A stretch of 64,000 nt of DNA, taken from JAOUEA01 sp963719165 (GTDB lineage: Bacteria > Actinomycetota > UBA4738 > HRBIN12). Of the stretch, positions 57,119 through 64,000 are shown one piece after another. The notes beneath the pieces were generated by a model. The model did no database searches. It was not told the origin of the DNA and saw only the letters and a program-made list of their open reading frames with translations. The position numbers and the translations under genes were made by a program. The stretch spans positions 2,480,001 through 2,544,000 of the forward strand of contig CAVRAV010000001.1 in the NCBI GenBank assembly GCA_963719165.1. The letters run 5' to 3'. The stretch's first letter is position 1. Every line of letters begins with the position of its first letter.

Positions 57119-57146
57119 GCAGGGAGGTGGGCGCTGCGCAGGCCGC

Positions 57147-57536
57147 TCAGCTGGCCTGCTCGAGGTCTCTGAGGACCTCGAGGAGCTCATCGACGTTGAA
57201 CGGCTTGGGCACGTACGCGTCGGCACCGAGCTCAGAGGCCTTGGCGCGGTCTCGCAGCGAGCCGAGGGCCGACACGATCACCACACGCGGACGCTCCTGC
57301 GGGGCGAGCTTCATCATCTCCTCGAGCACGGCCCACCCGTCCATGGTGGGCATCATGATGTCGAGGACCATGAGCTTGGGGCGATGCTCGGCGATCCCGG
57401 CGAGCGCCTCGACGCCGTTGTTCGCGGCGAAGGTCGTATAGCCCTCAGCCTCGAGGCTGAACTGCAGGACCCAGACCACTTGTGGCTCGTCGTCCACCAC
57501 GAGCACGCTTGTTCCGAGTTCGAGTTCGTCGGCCAT
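57147..57536 (-). CDS. Single-domain response regulator (CheY-like)
   Basis: A 129-aa receiver domain with no output domain. VLVVDDEPQVVWVLQFSLEA holds the acidic pair, LMVLDIMMPTMDGWAVL the phosphoacceptor Asp, VVIVSALGS the Thr/Ser switch (Ser) and DAYVPKPFNVDELLEVL the conserved Lys-Pro. No histidine kinase is adjacent; it may be an orphan phosphate shuttle. The ATG follows TAGCCT by 7 nt. Confidence 0.92.
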   Translation of the reverse strand: MADELELGTSVLVVDDEPQVVWVLQFSLEAEGYTTFAANNGVEALAGIAEHRPKLMVLDIMMPTMDGWAVLEEMMKLAPQERPRVVIVSALGSLRDRAKASELGADAYVPKPFNVDELLEVLRDLEQAS

Positions 57537-57543
57537 GTGCTGA

Positions 57544-57549
57544 AGGCTA
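57544..57549 (-). promoter_or_regulatory. Leaderless-type -10 hexamer TAGCCT (minus strand)
   Basis: TAGCCT on the minus strand ends 7 nt before the ATG at 57536. Confidence 0.5.
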
Positions 57550-57691
57550 CGGCAGCTTGGGGGCTCGGCTGAATCGGCCGTGCGGGGGTTTCGCGCGGGA
57601 ACAGTCTCCCGCGGACGGACCGGCCGTCCGTGCTGGCGGGGGATGGCGACCTAGTCATCCGTGGGCAGTACGTCCGTCCTACGTCGGCTGC

Positions 57692-58690
57692 TCAACGGAT
57701 GCGCACGCCCTCGCCCTCCACCACCGACCCGATCTCGAAGGCCGGATGGACGCACCCCTCCATGACGGCGTCGACGTCGGCAGGGTTCACGAACAGCACC
57801 ATGCCGATGCCCATGTTGAAGGTGGCGAACAGTTCGTCCTCGGAGGCCCCCGAGGCATCGGCCACGAGCCTCACGACCGCAGGCGCCGTCCAGCCGCCAC
57901 GCCGGATCTCCGCTCCGAGGCCCTCGGGCAACGCGCGCGGGATGTTCTCGAAGAAGCCGCCCCCCGTGATGTGGGCGGCCGCCCGAAGCAGGCCGGCTCG
58001 CGCGAGGCCGAGCACCTCGGGTGCATAGATGAAGCACGGCTCGAGCAACGCCTCCCCGAGCGTCCGGTCGAGGCCGGTGGGGATCTCGCGCCACGCCGCC
58101 GGGTCGGGGAAGAGCGCGCGCACGAGCGCGTAACCGTTGGCATGCATGCCGCTCGAGGCCAGGCCGATCAGACGGTCGCCCTCCCGGACCCGGCCGGGCC
58201 CGAGCAGGTCCGTCTCGTCGACGGCGCCCACACAGAACCCCGCGAGGTCGAACTGGTCGGCGGGCATCACGCCGGGGTGCTCGGCCGTCTCGCCGCCGAG
58301 CAGGGCGCAGCCGGCTTGCCTGCATCCCTCGGCCACACCCTCGACCAACGCGGCCACCCGTTCGGGGACCACCGTACCCGTGGCGATGTAGTCGAGGAAG
58401 AAGAGGGGCTCGGCGCCCGTGCAGACGACGTCGTCGGCGCACATCGCGACGAGGTCGATCCCGACCGTGTCCAGCCTTCCCAGCTCGCGTGCGATCTCGA
58501 GCTTGGTGCCCACGCCGTCGGTGGCCGCCGCGAGCAATCGTCCCTCGGAGATCCGGAACAACCCCGCGAAGCCTCCCACACCCTCGGCCATCTCCGGGCG
58601 CCGCGCCCGCGCCGCGAGCTCGGCGATCAGGGCGACTGCCTTCGCCCCGGCCTCGGTGTCAACGCCGGCGTCGCGATAGGCCCCGCTCAC
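57692..58690 (-). CDS. purM: PurM, AIR synthase
   Basis: Closes the imidazole ring of FGAM to give AIR. Conserved segments: GVDTEAGAKAVALIAELAAR, LLAAATDGVGTKLEIARELG, DLVAMCADDVVCTGAEPLFF, ALLGGETAEHPGVMPADQFD, GLASSGMHANGYALVRALF, AHITGGGFFENIPRALPEGL and FATFNMGIGMVLFV. 332 aa. GTG at 58690 overlaps the purF stop (GTGA), so purF-purM is one unit on the strand opposite to the main purine cluster. Confidence 0.96.
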   Translation of the reverse strand: MSGAYRDAGVDTEAGAKAVALIAELAARARRPEMAEGVGGFAGLFRISEGRLLAAATDGVGTKLEIARELGRLDTVGIDLVAMCADDVVCTGAEPLFFLDYIATGTVVPERVAALVEGVAEGCRQAGCALLGGETAEHPGVMPADQFDLAGFCVGAVDETDLLGPGRVREGDRLIGLASSGMHANGYALVRALFPDPAAWREIPTGLDRTLGEALLEPCFIYAPEVLGLARAGLLRAAAHITGGGFFENIPRALPEGLGAEIRRGGWTAPAVVRLVADASGASEDELFATFNMGIGMVLFVNPADVDAVMEGCVHPAFEIGSVVEGEGVRIR

Positions 58691-60102
58691 GCGGTGGGGA
58701 GCGTCAGCTGGTCTTCCAGCACGAACTTGCCGGCCTGCTCGGGTATCGGGATGGGGTACTCGCCGTCGAAGCAAGCGGCACAGAAGCCTTCTGCGGGCCG
58801 GCCCGTGGCCTCGATCATCCCCTCTTGGGAGAGGTACCCGAGCGAATCGGCGCCCACGTAGGCGCCGATCTCCTCCACCGTGAGGTCGGCGCCGATCAAT
58901 TCCTGCCGCGTCGGCATGTCGATCCCGTAGAAGCACGGCCACTTCACCGGCGGGCACGTGATGCGGATATGAACCTCGGTTGCGCCCGCCTCGCGCAGCG
59001 CGGCCACGATCTGCTTCGTGGTGGTGCCCCGCACGATGGAGTCGTCCACGACCACGAGGCGCTTGCCGCGGACCGAGTCCGGGATCGGGTTCAGCTTCAG
59101 CTTGACGCCGCGATCGCGGAGCGTCTGCGACGGCTGGATGAACGTCCGGCCCACGTACTGGTTCTTGTACAGACCGTCGCCGTACGGGATGGCCGTCACC
59201 TCGCTGTAGCCCTGGGCGGCGGACTGGCCCGTCGTGGGCACCGCGATGACGAGGTCGGCGTCGACGGGCGTCTCGCGCGCCATGATGCGGCCCATCTCGC
59301 GACGCGCCTCGTGCACGGTGACCCCGGCGAGGCGGGAGTCCGGGCGCGCGAGGTACACGAACTCGAATACGCACAGGGCCTTGCGGCGTGACTCGGCGAA
59401 GCGGACGCTGTGCAAGCCACGATCGTCGAACCGGATCAGCTCGCCGGGCTCGACGTCGCGCACGAACGTCGCGCCGACGATGTCGAGGGCGCAGGTCTCG
59501 GACGCGACCACGAACCCGTTGGGCAGGCGGCCGATGGACAGGGGACGGATCCCCATGGGCCCGCGCGCGGCGAACACGCTGCGCTCGTCCATCATCACGA
59601 AGCAGAAGGCGCCGCGGAGCGTGGGAAGCACGCGCATGGCGGCCTCTTCCAGTCCGCCCGTCGCGGCCATCTCGTTCACGATCAGGGTGGTCACGAGATC
59701 GGAGTCCGTGCTGGCGCCGTCGCCGCTGCCCACGGCGGCGGCGAGCTCGGAGGTGTTCACGAGGTTCCCGTTATGCCCGAGCGCGATGGTGTGCGCTCCG
59801 TCGGTCTTGAACACGGGCTGGGCGTTGTCCCAGGTCGTCGAGCCGGTGGTGGAGTACCGCGTGTGGCCGATGCCGAGGTCGCCGTGCAGGGTCGTGAGCG
59901 TGGCCTCGGAGAACACCTGGCTCACGAGGCCGAGGTCTTTGAACACGAGGATGTTATGGCGGTCGCTCACCGCGATCCCCGCGGATTCCTGCCCGCGGTG
60001 CTGCTGCGCGAACAAGCCGAAGTAGGTGAGTCGCGCGACATCGTCGCCAGGCGCCCAGACCCCGAAGAGTCCGCACTCCTCCTTCGGTGATTCGGCGCCC
60101 AC
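58687..60102 (-). CDS. purF: PurF, amidophosphoribosyltransferase
   Basis: The committed step of purine synthesis (PRPP plus glutamine to phosphoribosylamine). The N-terminal Ntn glutaminase starts PKEECGLFGVWAPGDDVARL, with the nucleophile Cys at residue 10 exposed by removal of a short propeptide. It continues FGLFAQQHRGQESAGIAVSD, GIGHTRYSTTGS and ALGHNGNLVN. The phosphoribosyltransferase domain has the PRPP loop RLVVVDDSIVRGTTTKQIV. Cys residues in ITCPPVKWPCFYGID and EGFCAACFDGEYP fit the iron-sulfur type. GTG start at 60102. Confidence 0.97.
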   Translation of the reverse strand: MGAESPKEECGLFGVWAPGDDVARLTYFGLFAQQHRGQESAGIAVSDRHNILVFKDLGLVSQVFSEATLTTLHGDLGIGHTRYSTTGSTTWDNAQPVFKTDGAHTIALGHNGNLVNTSELAAAVGSGDGASTDSDLVTTLIVNEMAATGGLEEAAMRVLPTLRGAFCFVMMDERSVFAARGPMGIRPLSIGRLPNGFVVASETCALDIVGATFVRDVEPGELIRFDDRGLHSVRFAESRRKALCVFEFVYLARPDSRLAGVTVHEARREMGRIMARETPVDADLVIAVPTTGQSAAQGYSEVTAIPYGDGLYKNQYVGRTFIQPSQTLRDRGVKLKLNPIPDSVRGKRLVVVDDSIVRGTTTKQIVAALREAGATEVHIRITCPPVKWPCFYGIDMPTRQELIGADLTVEEIGAYVGADSLGYLSQEGMIEATGRPAEGFCAACFDGEYPIPIPEQAGKFVLEDQLTLPTA

Positions 60103-60111
60103 GAGACTTCC

Positions 60112-60117
60112 ATGGTA
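60112..60117 (-). promoter_or_regulatory. Leaderless-type -10 hexamer TACCAT (minus strand)
   Basis: TACCAT on the minus strand ends 9 nt before the purF GTG. Confidence 0.4.
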
Positions 60118-60159
60118 CCGGGGGCGAGGCCCGCCGTCCGGGCCGCCCGGGATCGGGGG

Positions 60160-61086
60160 TTAGCGTCCGGTCGTGAGCGGGGCGATCGCGCCCGGGGGCG
60201 GGTCGCGGTAGGCCTCGGGGTGCGCGGCCCAGGCGAGGATCTCCAGCCCATCCACCACACGCGGGCCCGGCCGAGAGAAGAACGAGGTGGCGTCCACCGC
60301 GAAGACATTCCCGTTGCGAGCAGCGGGCGTCTCGGCGATCTCGGGGTGCGAGACCACGGCGCGCCCTTCCTCCTCCGCCTCCTCGAGGTAGTACCCGCAC
60401 GGCATGAACACGATGACCTCCGGGTTGGCGTCGCGGATGGTGCGATGGGTGACCTCGGCCGAGCGAGCGCCCTTATCGTTCAACAAGTTGGTTGCGCCCA
60501 CCGCTTCGACCATCTCGGGGATCCAGTGACCCGCAACCATGGGTGGTTCCCACCACTCGAGGCAGAACACCCCCACGGTGGGGAGGCGCCGGGCGGTGTC
60601 CTTCACCACGGCGACGCGATCGAGCAGCGATGAGGCGAGCTCGCGACCCCGATCCTCCCGATCCAGCCGTTTCCCCACGGCCTCCAGCTGCCCGATCACT
60701 TCCCCCAGCGTCTGCGGGTCGAGCGAGATGACCTCCGTGCTCCGGTTCAGGCCGAGGCTTTCGAGCGCCAGCTGCACCTCGCCGCTGGGGACCGCGCATA
60801 CGCGGCACAGGTCCTGCGTGAGGATGACATCGGGCTGTTCGCGCCGGATCAGATCCACGTCAAGCGTGTAGAGGGGCCGGTCGGCCGCGAGACGTTCGCG
60901 CACCGCGTGGTCGATCGCGTGGGATGAATGCAGATGTCCCTGCGGCAGCGCGCTGCGCGAGACGACGGGCTTCGTGACCGCGTCGGCCGGGTAGTCGCAT
61001 TCGTCGGTCACGCCCACCAGGGCGTCGCCCAGGCCGAGCGCGTACACGATCTCCGTCGCCGACGGGAGCAGGCTCACGATCTTCAT
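60160..61086 (-). CDS. BtuF/FhuD-like ligand-binding protein without signal peptide
   Basis: A 308-aa periplasmic-binding-protein class III fold. MKIVSLLPSATEIVYALGLG and VGVTDECDYPADAVTKPVVS, then PDVILTQDLCRVCAVPSGEV, VGVFCLEWWEPPMVAGHWIP, EVIVFMPCGYYLEEAEEEGR and FSRPGPRVVDGLEILAWA, match the cobalamin-binding BtuF-like group. It lacks any signal peptide or lipobox, so it is cytosolic as annotated. No ABC transporter is linked. The ATG overlaps the E2 stop codon. Function may be intracellular corrinoid binding; uncertain. Confidence 0.8.
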   Translation of the reverse strand: MKIVSLLPSATEIVYALGLGDALVGVTDECDYPADAVTKPVVSRSALPQGHLHSSHAIDHAVRERLAADRPLYTLDVDLIRREQPDVILTQDLCRVCAVPSGEVQLALESLGLNRSTEVISLDPQTLGEVIGQLEAVGKRLDREDRGRELASSLLDRVAVVKDTARRLPTVGVFCLEWWEPPMVAGHWIPEMVEAVGATNLLNDKGARSAEVTHRTIRDANPEVIVFMPCGYYLEEAEEEGRAVVSHPEIAETPAARNGNVFAVDATSFFSRPGPRVVDGLEILAWAAHPEAYRDPPPGAIAPLTTGR

Positions 61087-62249
61087 CGCGGCAAGTCTCG
61101 CAGGCGCGCCGCCTCCTGCAGGACGTCGACGAGATCCGTGAGGGCCCGGCCCACGGCGGCGCCGTCCAGCACGCGATGATCGAACGTGAGCGACAACGTG
61201 CAGGCCGGTCGGGCGACCACGGCGCCGGCTGCGACGAGCGCCCGTGGGGCGATCACGCCGATCGCCATCGTGACGGCCGTGCCCGGGGAGAGGATCGGGG
61301 TGCCGGCTTCGCTCCCGTAGCTGCCGGTGTTGCTGATCGCGATCGTCGCGTTCGCCATGTCCGCCACGCCCAGTCGCCCCTCGCGCGCGGCCGCCGCGAG
61401 CCGCCGGATCTCGTCGGCGAGCTCCCCGATCCCTCGCCCGCCGGCGTCCCGGAGCACGGGAACGACGAGGCCGCGCTCGGTGTCGGCGGCGAGGCCCACG
61501 TTGACCTTGCCGTGGACGTCGACGTGCTCGCCGCCCCAGCTCGCGTTCAGCCGCGGGTGCTCGGCGACGCATCGGCAGAGCGCGGCGACGACGACGGGAA
61601 GGGGCGAGACGCCGAGTTCCGCGCGGAACGCCTCCAGGGCCGAGGCGTCTACGGTTCGGAAGGTGGTCGCCTGGGGGATCGCGGCCTGCTCGGCGAGATT
61701 CTCCGCGATCTGCCGGCGAACGGGGGTCAGCTCCTCGCGGGAAGACCGCAGGTCCTCCGACACGGTGGCGGCCCACGGTCCCGATGCCCCGCGGACGTCC
61801 TCGGCGCTCACGCGGCCCTGCGGCCCCGAGCCCTCGATCGTGCCGATGTCGACCCCCAGATCGCGCGCCAGCTTGCGCACGGCCGGCGTGGCCCGCGCAG
61901 CGCCGGCCCCGGGGGGAGCCGCCGACTGCACGTCCGCGTCGTGGGTCGTCTCTCGAGCTGCGTACTCGTCAACGGCGGTGTCCTCGGCCCGTGGCGCGTC
62001 GTCGCCGCCGGGGACCTCGAACGTCACGAGGGGCCGGCCAACGGCGACCACGGTCCCGGGCTGGGCGTGCAGCCGCGCGATGCGGCCGGAGTACGGCGAG
62101 GGCAGCTCGACGACGGCCTTCGATGTCTCCACCTCGGCGATCGGTTGGTTGAGCTCGACCTCGTCGCCCTCGGCCACGAGCCAGGCGATCAGCTCGGCCT
62201 CCGTGAGTCCTTCGCCGGGATCGGGCAACGAGAAGACGCGCTCGCCCAT
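61083..62249 (-). CDS. bkdC: E2 acyltransferase of a 2-oxoacid (branched-chain) dehydrogenase complex
   Basis: A 388-aa dihydrolipoyl acyltransferase. One lipoyl domain (FSLPDPGEGLTEAELIAWLV; lipoyl Lys in VETSKAVVELPSPYSG), an Ala/Pro linker, a peripheral-subunit-binding domain (PAVRKLARDLGVDIGTIEGS) and the catalytic domain (ENLAEQAAIPQATTFRTV; TIAISNTGSYGSEAGTPI; active-site DHRVLDGAAVGRALTDL). A single lipoyl domain favours the branched-chain type. ATG overlaps the E1beta stop (TGATG). Because E1beta is frameshifted, its 5' part runs in frame into E2, mimicking a fusion. Confidence 0.92.
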   Translation of the reverse strand: MGERVFSLPDPGEGLTEAELIAWLVAEGDEVELNQPIAEVETSKAVVELPSPYSGRIARLHAQPGTVVAVGRPLVTFEVPGGDDAPRAEDTAVDEYAARETTHDADVQSAAPPGAGAARATPAVRKLARDLGVDIGTIEGSGPQGRVSAEDVRGASGPWAATVSEDLRSSREELTPVRRQIAENLAEQAAIPQATTFRTVDASALEAFRAELGVSPLPVVVAALCRCVAEHPRLNASWGGEHVDVHGKVNVGLAADTERGLVVPVLRDAGGRGIGELADEIRRLAAAAREGRLGVADMANATIAISNTGSYGSEAGTPILSPGTAVTMAIGVIAPRALVAAGAVVARPACTLSLTFDHRVLDGAAVGRALTDLVDVLQEAARLRDLPR

Positions 62250-63233
62250 CAGTAGGTCACCGTCCTGCGCACCGCCGCGGCGATACGGTGGACGCCGGGC
62301 AGGTACCGGTCCTCGAGCGACGCGGGTGGGTAGGGGACGTCCCAGCCTGTGACACGCTCGATGGGCGCCTCCAGGTGATCGAAGGCGAGCTCCATCACCC
62401 GGGCGGCGATCTCCGCGCCCATCCCGAGGGTGCGGGGCGCCTCGTGCACCACCACGATCCGGCCGGTCTCGCGCGCGCACCGCGCGAGCAGGTCGTCGTC
62501 CAGGGGCGACAGCGATCGCAGGTCCACGACGCGCGCGGGCACTCCCTCCTCCGGCCAGCACGTCGGCGGCCTCGAGGGCGCGCGCGACCATCGCGCCGTA
62601 GGTCACGACCGTGCACGCGTCGCCCTCTCGAAGCACGCGTCCCACGCCGATCCCGGGTCCATCGGCCGCGAGCGATCCCGTCTCCTTGGCCCAGTACCGG
62701 GCCTTCGGCTCGAGCACCACCACCGGGTCCGGATCGTCGATGGCCGCGCGCAGCAGGCGGTAGCCGTCCAGGGGCGAGGACGGCACCACGACCTTGAGGC
62801 CCGCCGTATGCACGTAGTGCGTTTCGGGACTCTCGCCGTGGTGCTCCTTGCCGCGGATGCCTCCGAACGCCGGGATGCGGATGGTGATCGGCATGTCGAC
62901 GCGGCCCCGGGTGCGTTCGCGCATCTTCGCGACGTGGTCGATCACCTGCTCGAGCGCGGGGTAGCTGAACGCGTCGAACTGGAACTCGATCACGCTCGGG
63001 CGGCCGGCGAACGCGAGGCCGACGGCGACGCCGGCGATCGCGGCCTCGCCGACCGGCGTGTCGAAGACCCGTCGTTCGCCGAAGGCCTCCTGCAGGCCGT
63101 CGGTCACGCGGAACACGCCGCCGGAGCGACCGACGTCCTCGCCGAAGAGGACGAGGCGTTGATCCTCGGCGAGCGCGTCGTGGAGGGCGCGATTGAGCGC
63201 GCCCGACAGCGTCCAGGCCTCGGGCGGGCTCAC
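62249..63233 (-). CDS. bkdB: E1 beta subunit of a 2-oxoacid (branched-chain) dehydrogenase, frameshifted
   Basis: The thiamine-diphosphate-dependent E1 beta chain. WTLSGALNRALHDALAEDQR, VLFGEDVGRSGGVFRVTDGL, VFDTPVGEAAIAGVAVGLAF, SVIEFQFDAFSYPALEQVID, IPAFGGIRGKEHHGESPETH and VVVLEPKARYWAKETGSLAA are canonical. After AADVLA the frame breaks at about 62552: one G too many in GCCGGAGGAG. Past it, EEGVPARVVDLRSLSPLDDD, ETGRIVVVHEAPRTLGMGAE and GWDVPYPPASLEDRYLPGVH complete the transketolase C-terminal domain. GTG at 63233 overlaps the E1 alpha stop. Confidence 0.88.
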
Positions 63234-64000
63234 CCACCCAACGCCTCCGCGCGTTGCCGCTCCCACGAGCCGCCCGGAGGCTCGGCATAGGTCCAATCGA
63301 ACATCCAGGCGGCGGGCGGCGGCTCGGTGGCGATCACGCCCTCGCGCACCGCCATCGCGAAGGCGTCGGCCTCCGCATGGCACGCCGCCACGGAGTCGTC
63401 GTCGGCGAGGCCTTGCGATCGCAGCCACTTCTCGAACCGGGGAAGGGGATCGAAGGCCCGCGCGCCCTCGACATCCGCCTCGGTGCGGTAGCGACCGGGA
63501 TCGTCCGCGGTGGAGTGCGCACCCAACCGGTACGTGAGGGCCTCGATCAGCGTGGGGCCCTCGTGGGCGCGGGCACGCGCCACGGCGTCGCGCGTGACCT
63601 TGTACACCGCCAACACGTCATTGCCGTCCACGCGCACCCCTCCGAACCCATACCCCTCGGCGCGGCGCCAGATCTCGCCCGCGGTCTGCCGGGCGGTGGG
63701 CACGCTGATCGCCCAGCCGTTGTTCTGGCAGAACAAGACGAGGGGCAGACGCCAGAGACCGGCGAGGTTCGCCGCCTCGTGGAAGTCGCCCTCGCTGGTG
63801 CTCCCGTCGCCGAAGTACGCGACCGTGACGACGTCGGAGCCGTCGAGCTGTTGGCCCAGGGCATGGCCCGCTGCGTGCGGGATCTGCGTGGCGATCGGGA
63901 TGCAGATCGGCCCGAACCGCGTAGCGCGCGGGTCGTACGGCCCGCCGTGCCACGTCCCGCGGTGGTACTGCAGGTACTGCACGGCGTCCACGCCGCGCAC
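63230..64000 (-). CDS. bkdA: E1 alpha subunit of a 2-oxoacid (branched-chain) dehydrogenase, N-terminus missing
   Basis: 257 codons to the right window edge; the N-terminus lies beyond it. QYLQYHRGTWHGGPYDP and GPICIPIATQIPHAAGHALG precede the thiamine-diphosphate motif VAYFGDGSTSEGDFHEAANL and its Asn end (VLFCQNNGWAIS). VRVDGNDVLAVYKVTRDAVA, RLGAHSTADDPGRYRTEADV (phosphorylation-loop region) and FEKWLRSQGLADDDSVAACH follow. The pattern fits BCKDH/PDH E1 alpha of Actinobacteria. First visible gene of the E1alpha-E1beta-E2-BtuF-like operon. Confidence 0.92.
   Translation of the reverse strand: MRGVDAVQYLQYHRGTWHGGPYDPRATRFGPICIPIATQIPHAAGHALGQQLDGSDVVTVAYFGDGSTSEGDFHEAANLAGLWRLPLVLFCQNNGWAISVPTARQTAGEIWRRAEGYGFGGVRVDGNDVLAVYKVTRDAVARARAHEGPTLIEALTYRLGAHSTADDPGRYRTEADVEGARAFDPLPRFEKWLRSQGLADDDSVAACHAEADAFAMAVREGVIATEPPPAAWMFDWTYAEPPGGSWERQRAEALGG

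Noticed and set aside
61083..63428. Single 781-aa E1beta-E2 fusion protein
   Set aside because: The middle stretch is out-of-frame sequence; proper E1beta C-terminus and an E2 start overlapping its stop exist in the other frame.

Overview
The window reads as chromosome of an uncultured, high-GC Gram-positive-type bacterium, most likely Actinomycetota. Reasons: G+C-rich third codon positions, frequent GTG/TTG starts, a dnaK-grpE-dnaJ-hspR-clpB locus with ACTCAAG half-sites (HspR/HAIR logic), an actinobacterial-style branched-chain 2-oxoacid dehydrogenase, menaquinone genes, and many genes whose start codon lies only 6-9 nt after a TAnnnT -10 hexamer, as in leaderless transcripts. Genus cannot be told from sequence alone.

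Layout. 1-8.5 kb: menA (partial)/menB, a secreted EEP-family hydrolase and menE, a two-component system, panB, a LacI-type regulator. 8.5-18.5 kb: rpsF-ssb-rpsR-rplI, a kinase and a GNAT, a DnaA-box-bearing AT-rich spacer, dnaB-nth, an amidase, a broken phosphotransferase, tRNA-Gly(CCC), trpD, dcd. 18.5-26.4 kb: an accessory block of small unrelated genes in both orientations (DHFR-like reductases, VOC, GNAT, cupin, PPOX, thioesterase remnant, nucleotide kinases, DUF1801, truncated globin), punctuated by nine degenerate copies of a ~35-bp repeat that always points the same way. 26.5-38.2 kb: NarL-type two-component system diverging from dnaK-grpE-dnaJ-hspR-GNAT-clpB, a LemA pair, an MFS transporter. 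38.3-42.9 kb: a DUF2090 aldolase, a sulfonate/taurine-type ABC transporter with YezD and a Cys-Cys micro-ORF, a membrane sulfite-oxidase-like enzyme. 43-51.5 kb: purA-D-E-B-C-S-Q-L with overlapping ends. 51.5-57.5 kb: HAD hydrolase, ECF sigma-MGMT pair, EamA exporter, nucleoside phosphorylase, DUF4234-SH3 protein, a Kal-like hotdog protein, APH-like protein, single-domain response regulator. 57.7-64 kb (minus): purM-purF and an E1alpha-E1beta-E2-BtuF-like operon that runs off the right end.

Function. The window carries most of de novo purine synthesis (purF, D, Q/S/L, M, E, C, B, A; no purN/T, purK or purH), part of menaquinone synthesis, the HspR chaperone regulon, replication functions (ssb, dnaB) and possible organosulfur uptake and oxidation. 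No gene-free stretch exceeds about 300 bases.

The most unusual signal is the repeat-punctuated cassette array at 18.6-26.4 kb: gene content and fixed repeat polarity resemble an integron cassette array, but the repeats do not match canonical attC and no integrase is visible. A caution: at least seven genes, including essential rpsF and purB, are interrupted by small frameshifts, so consensus errors are likely.
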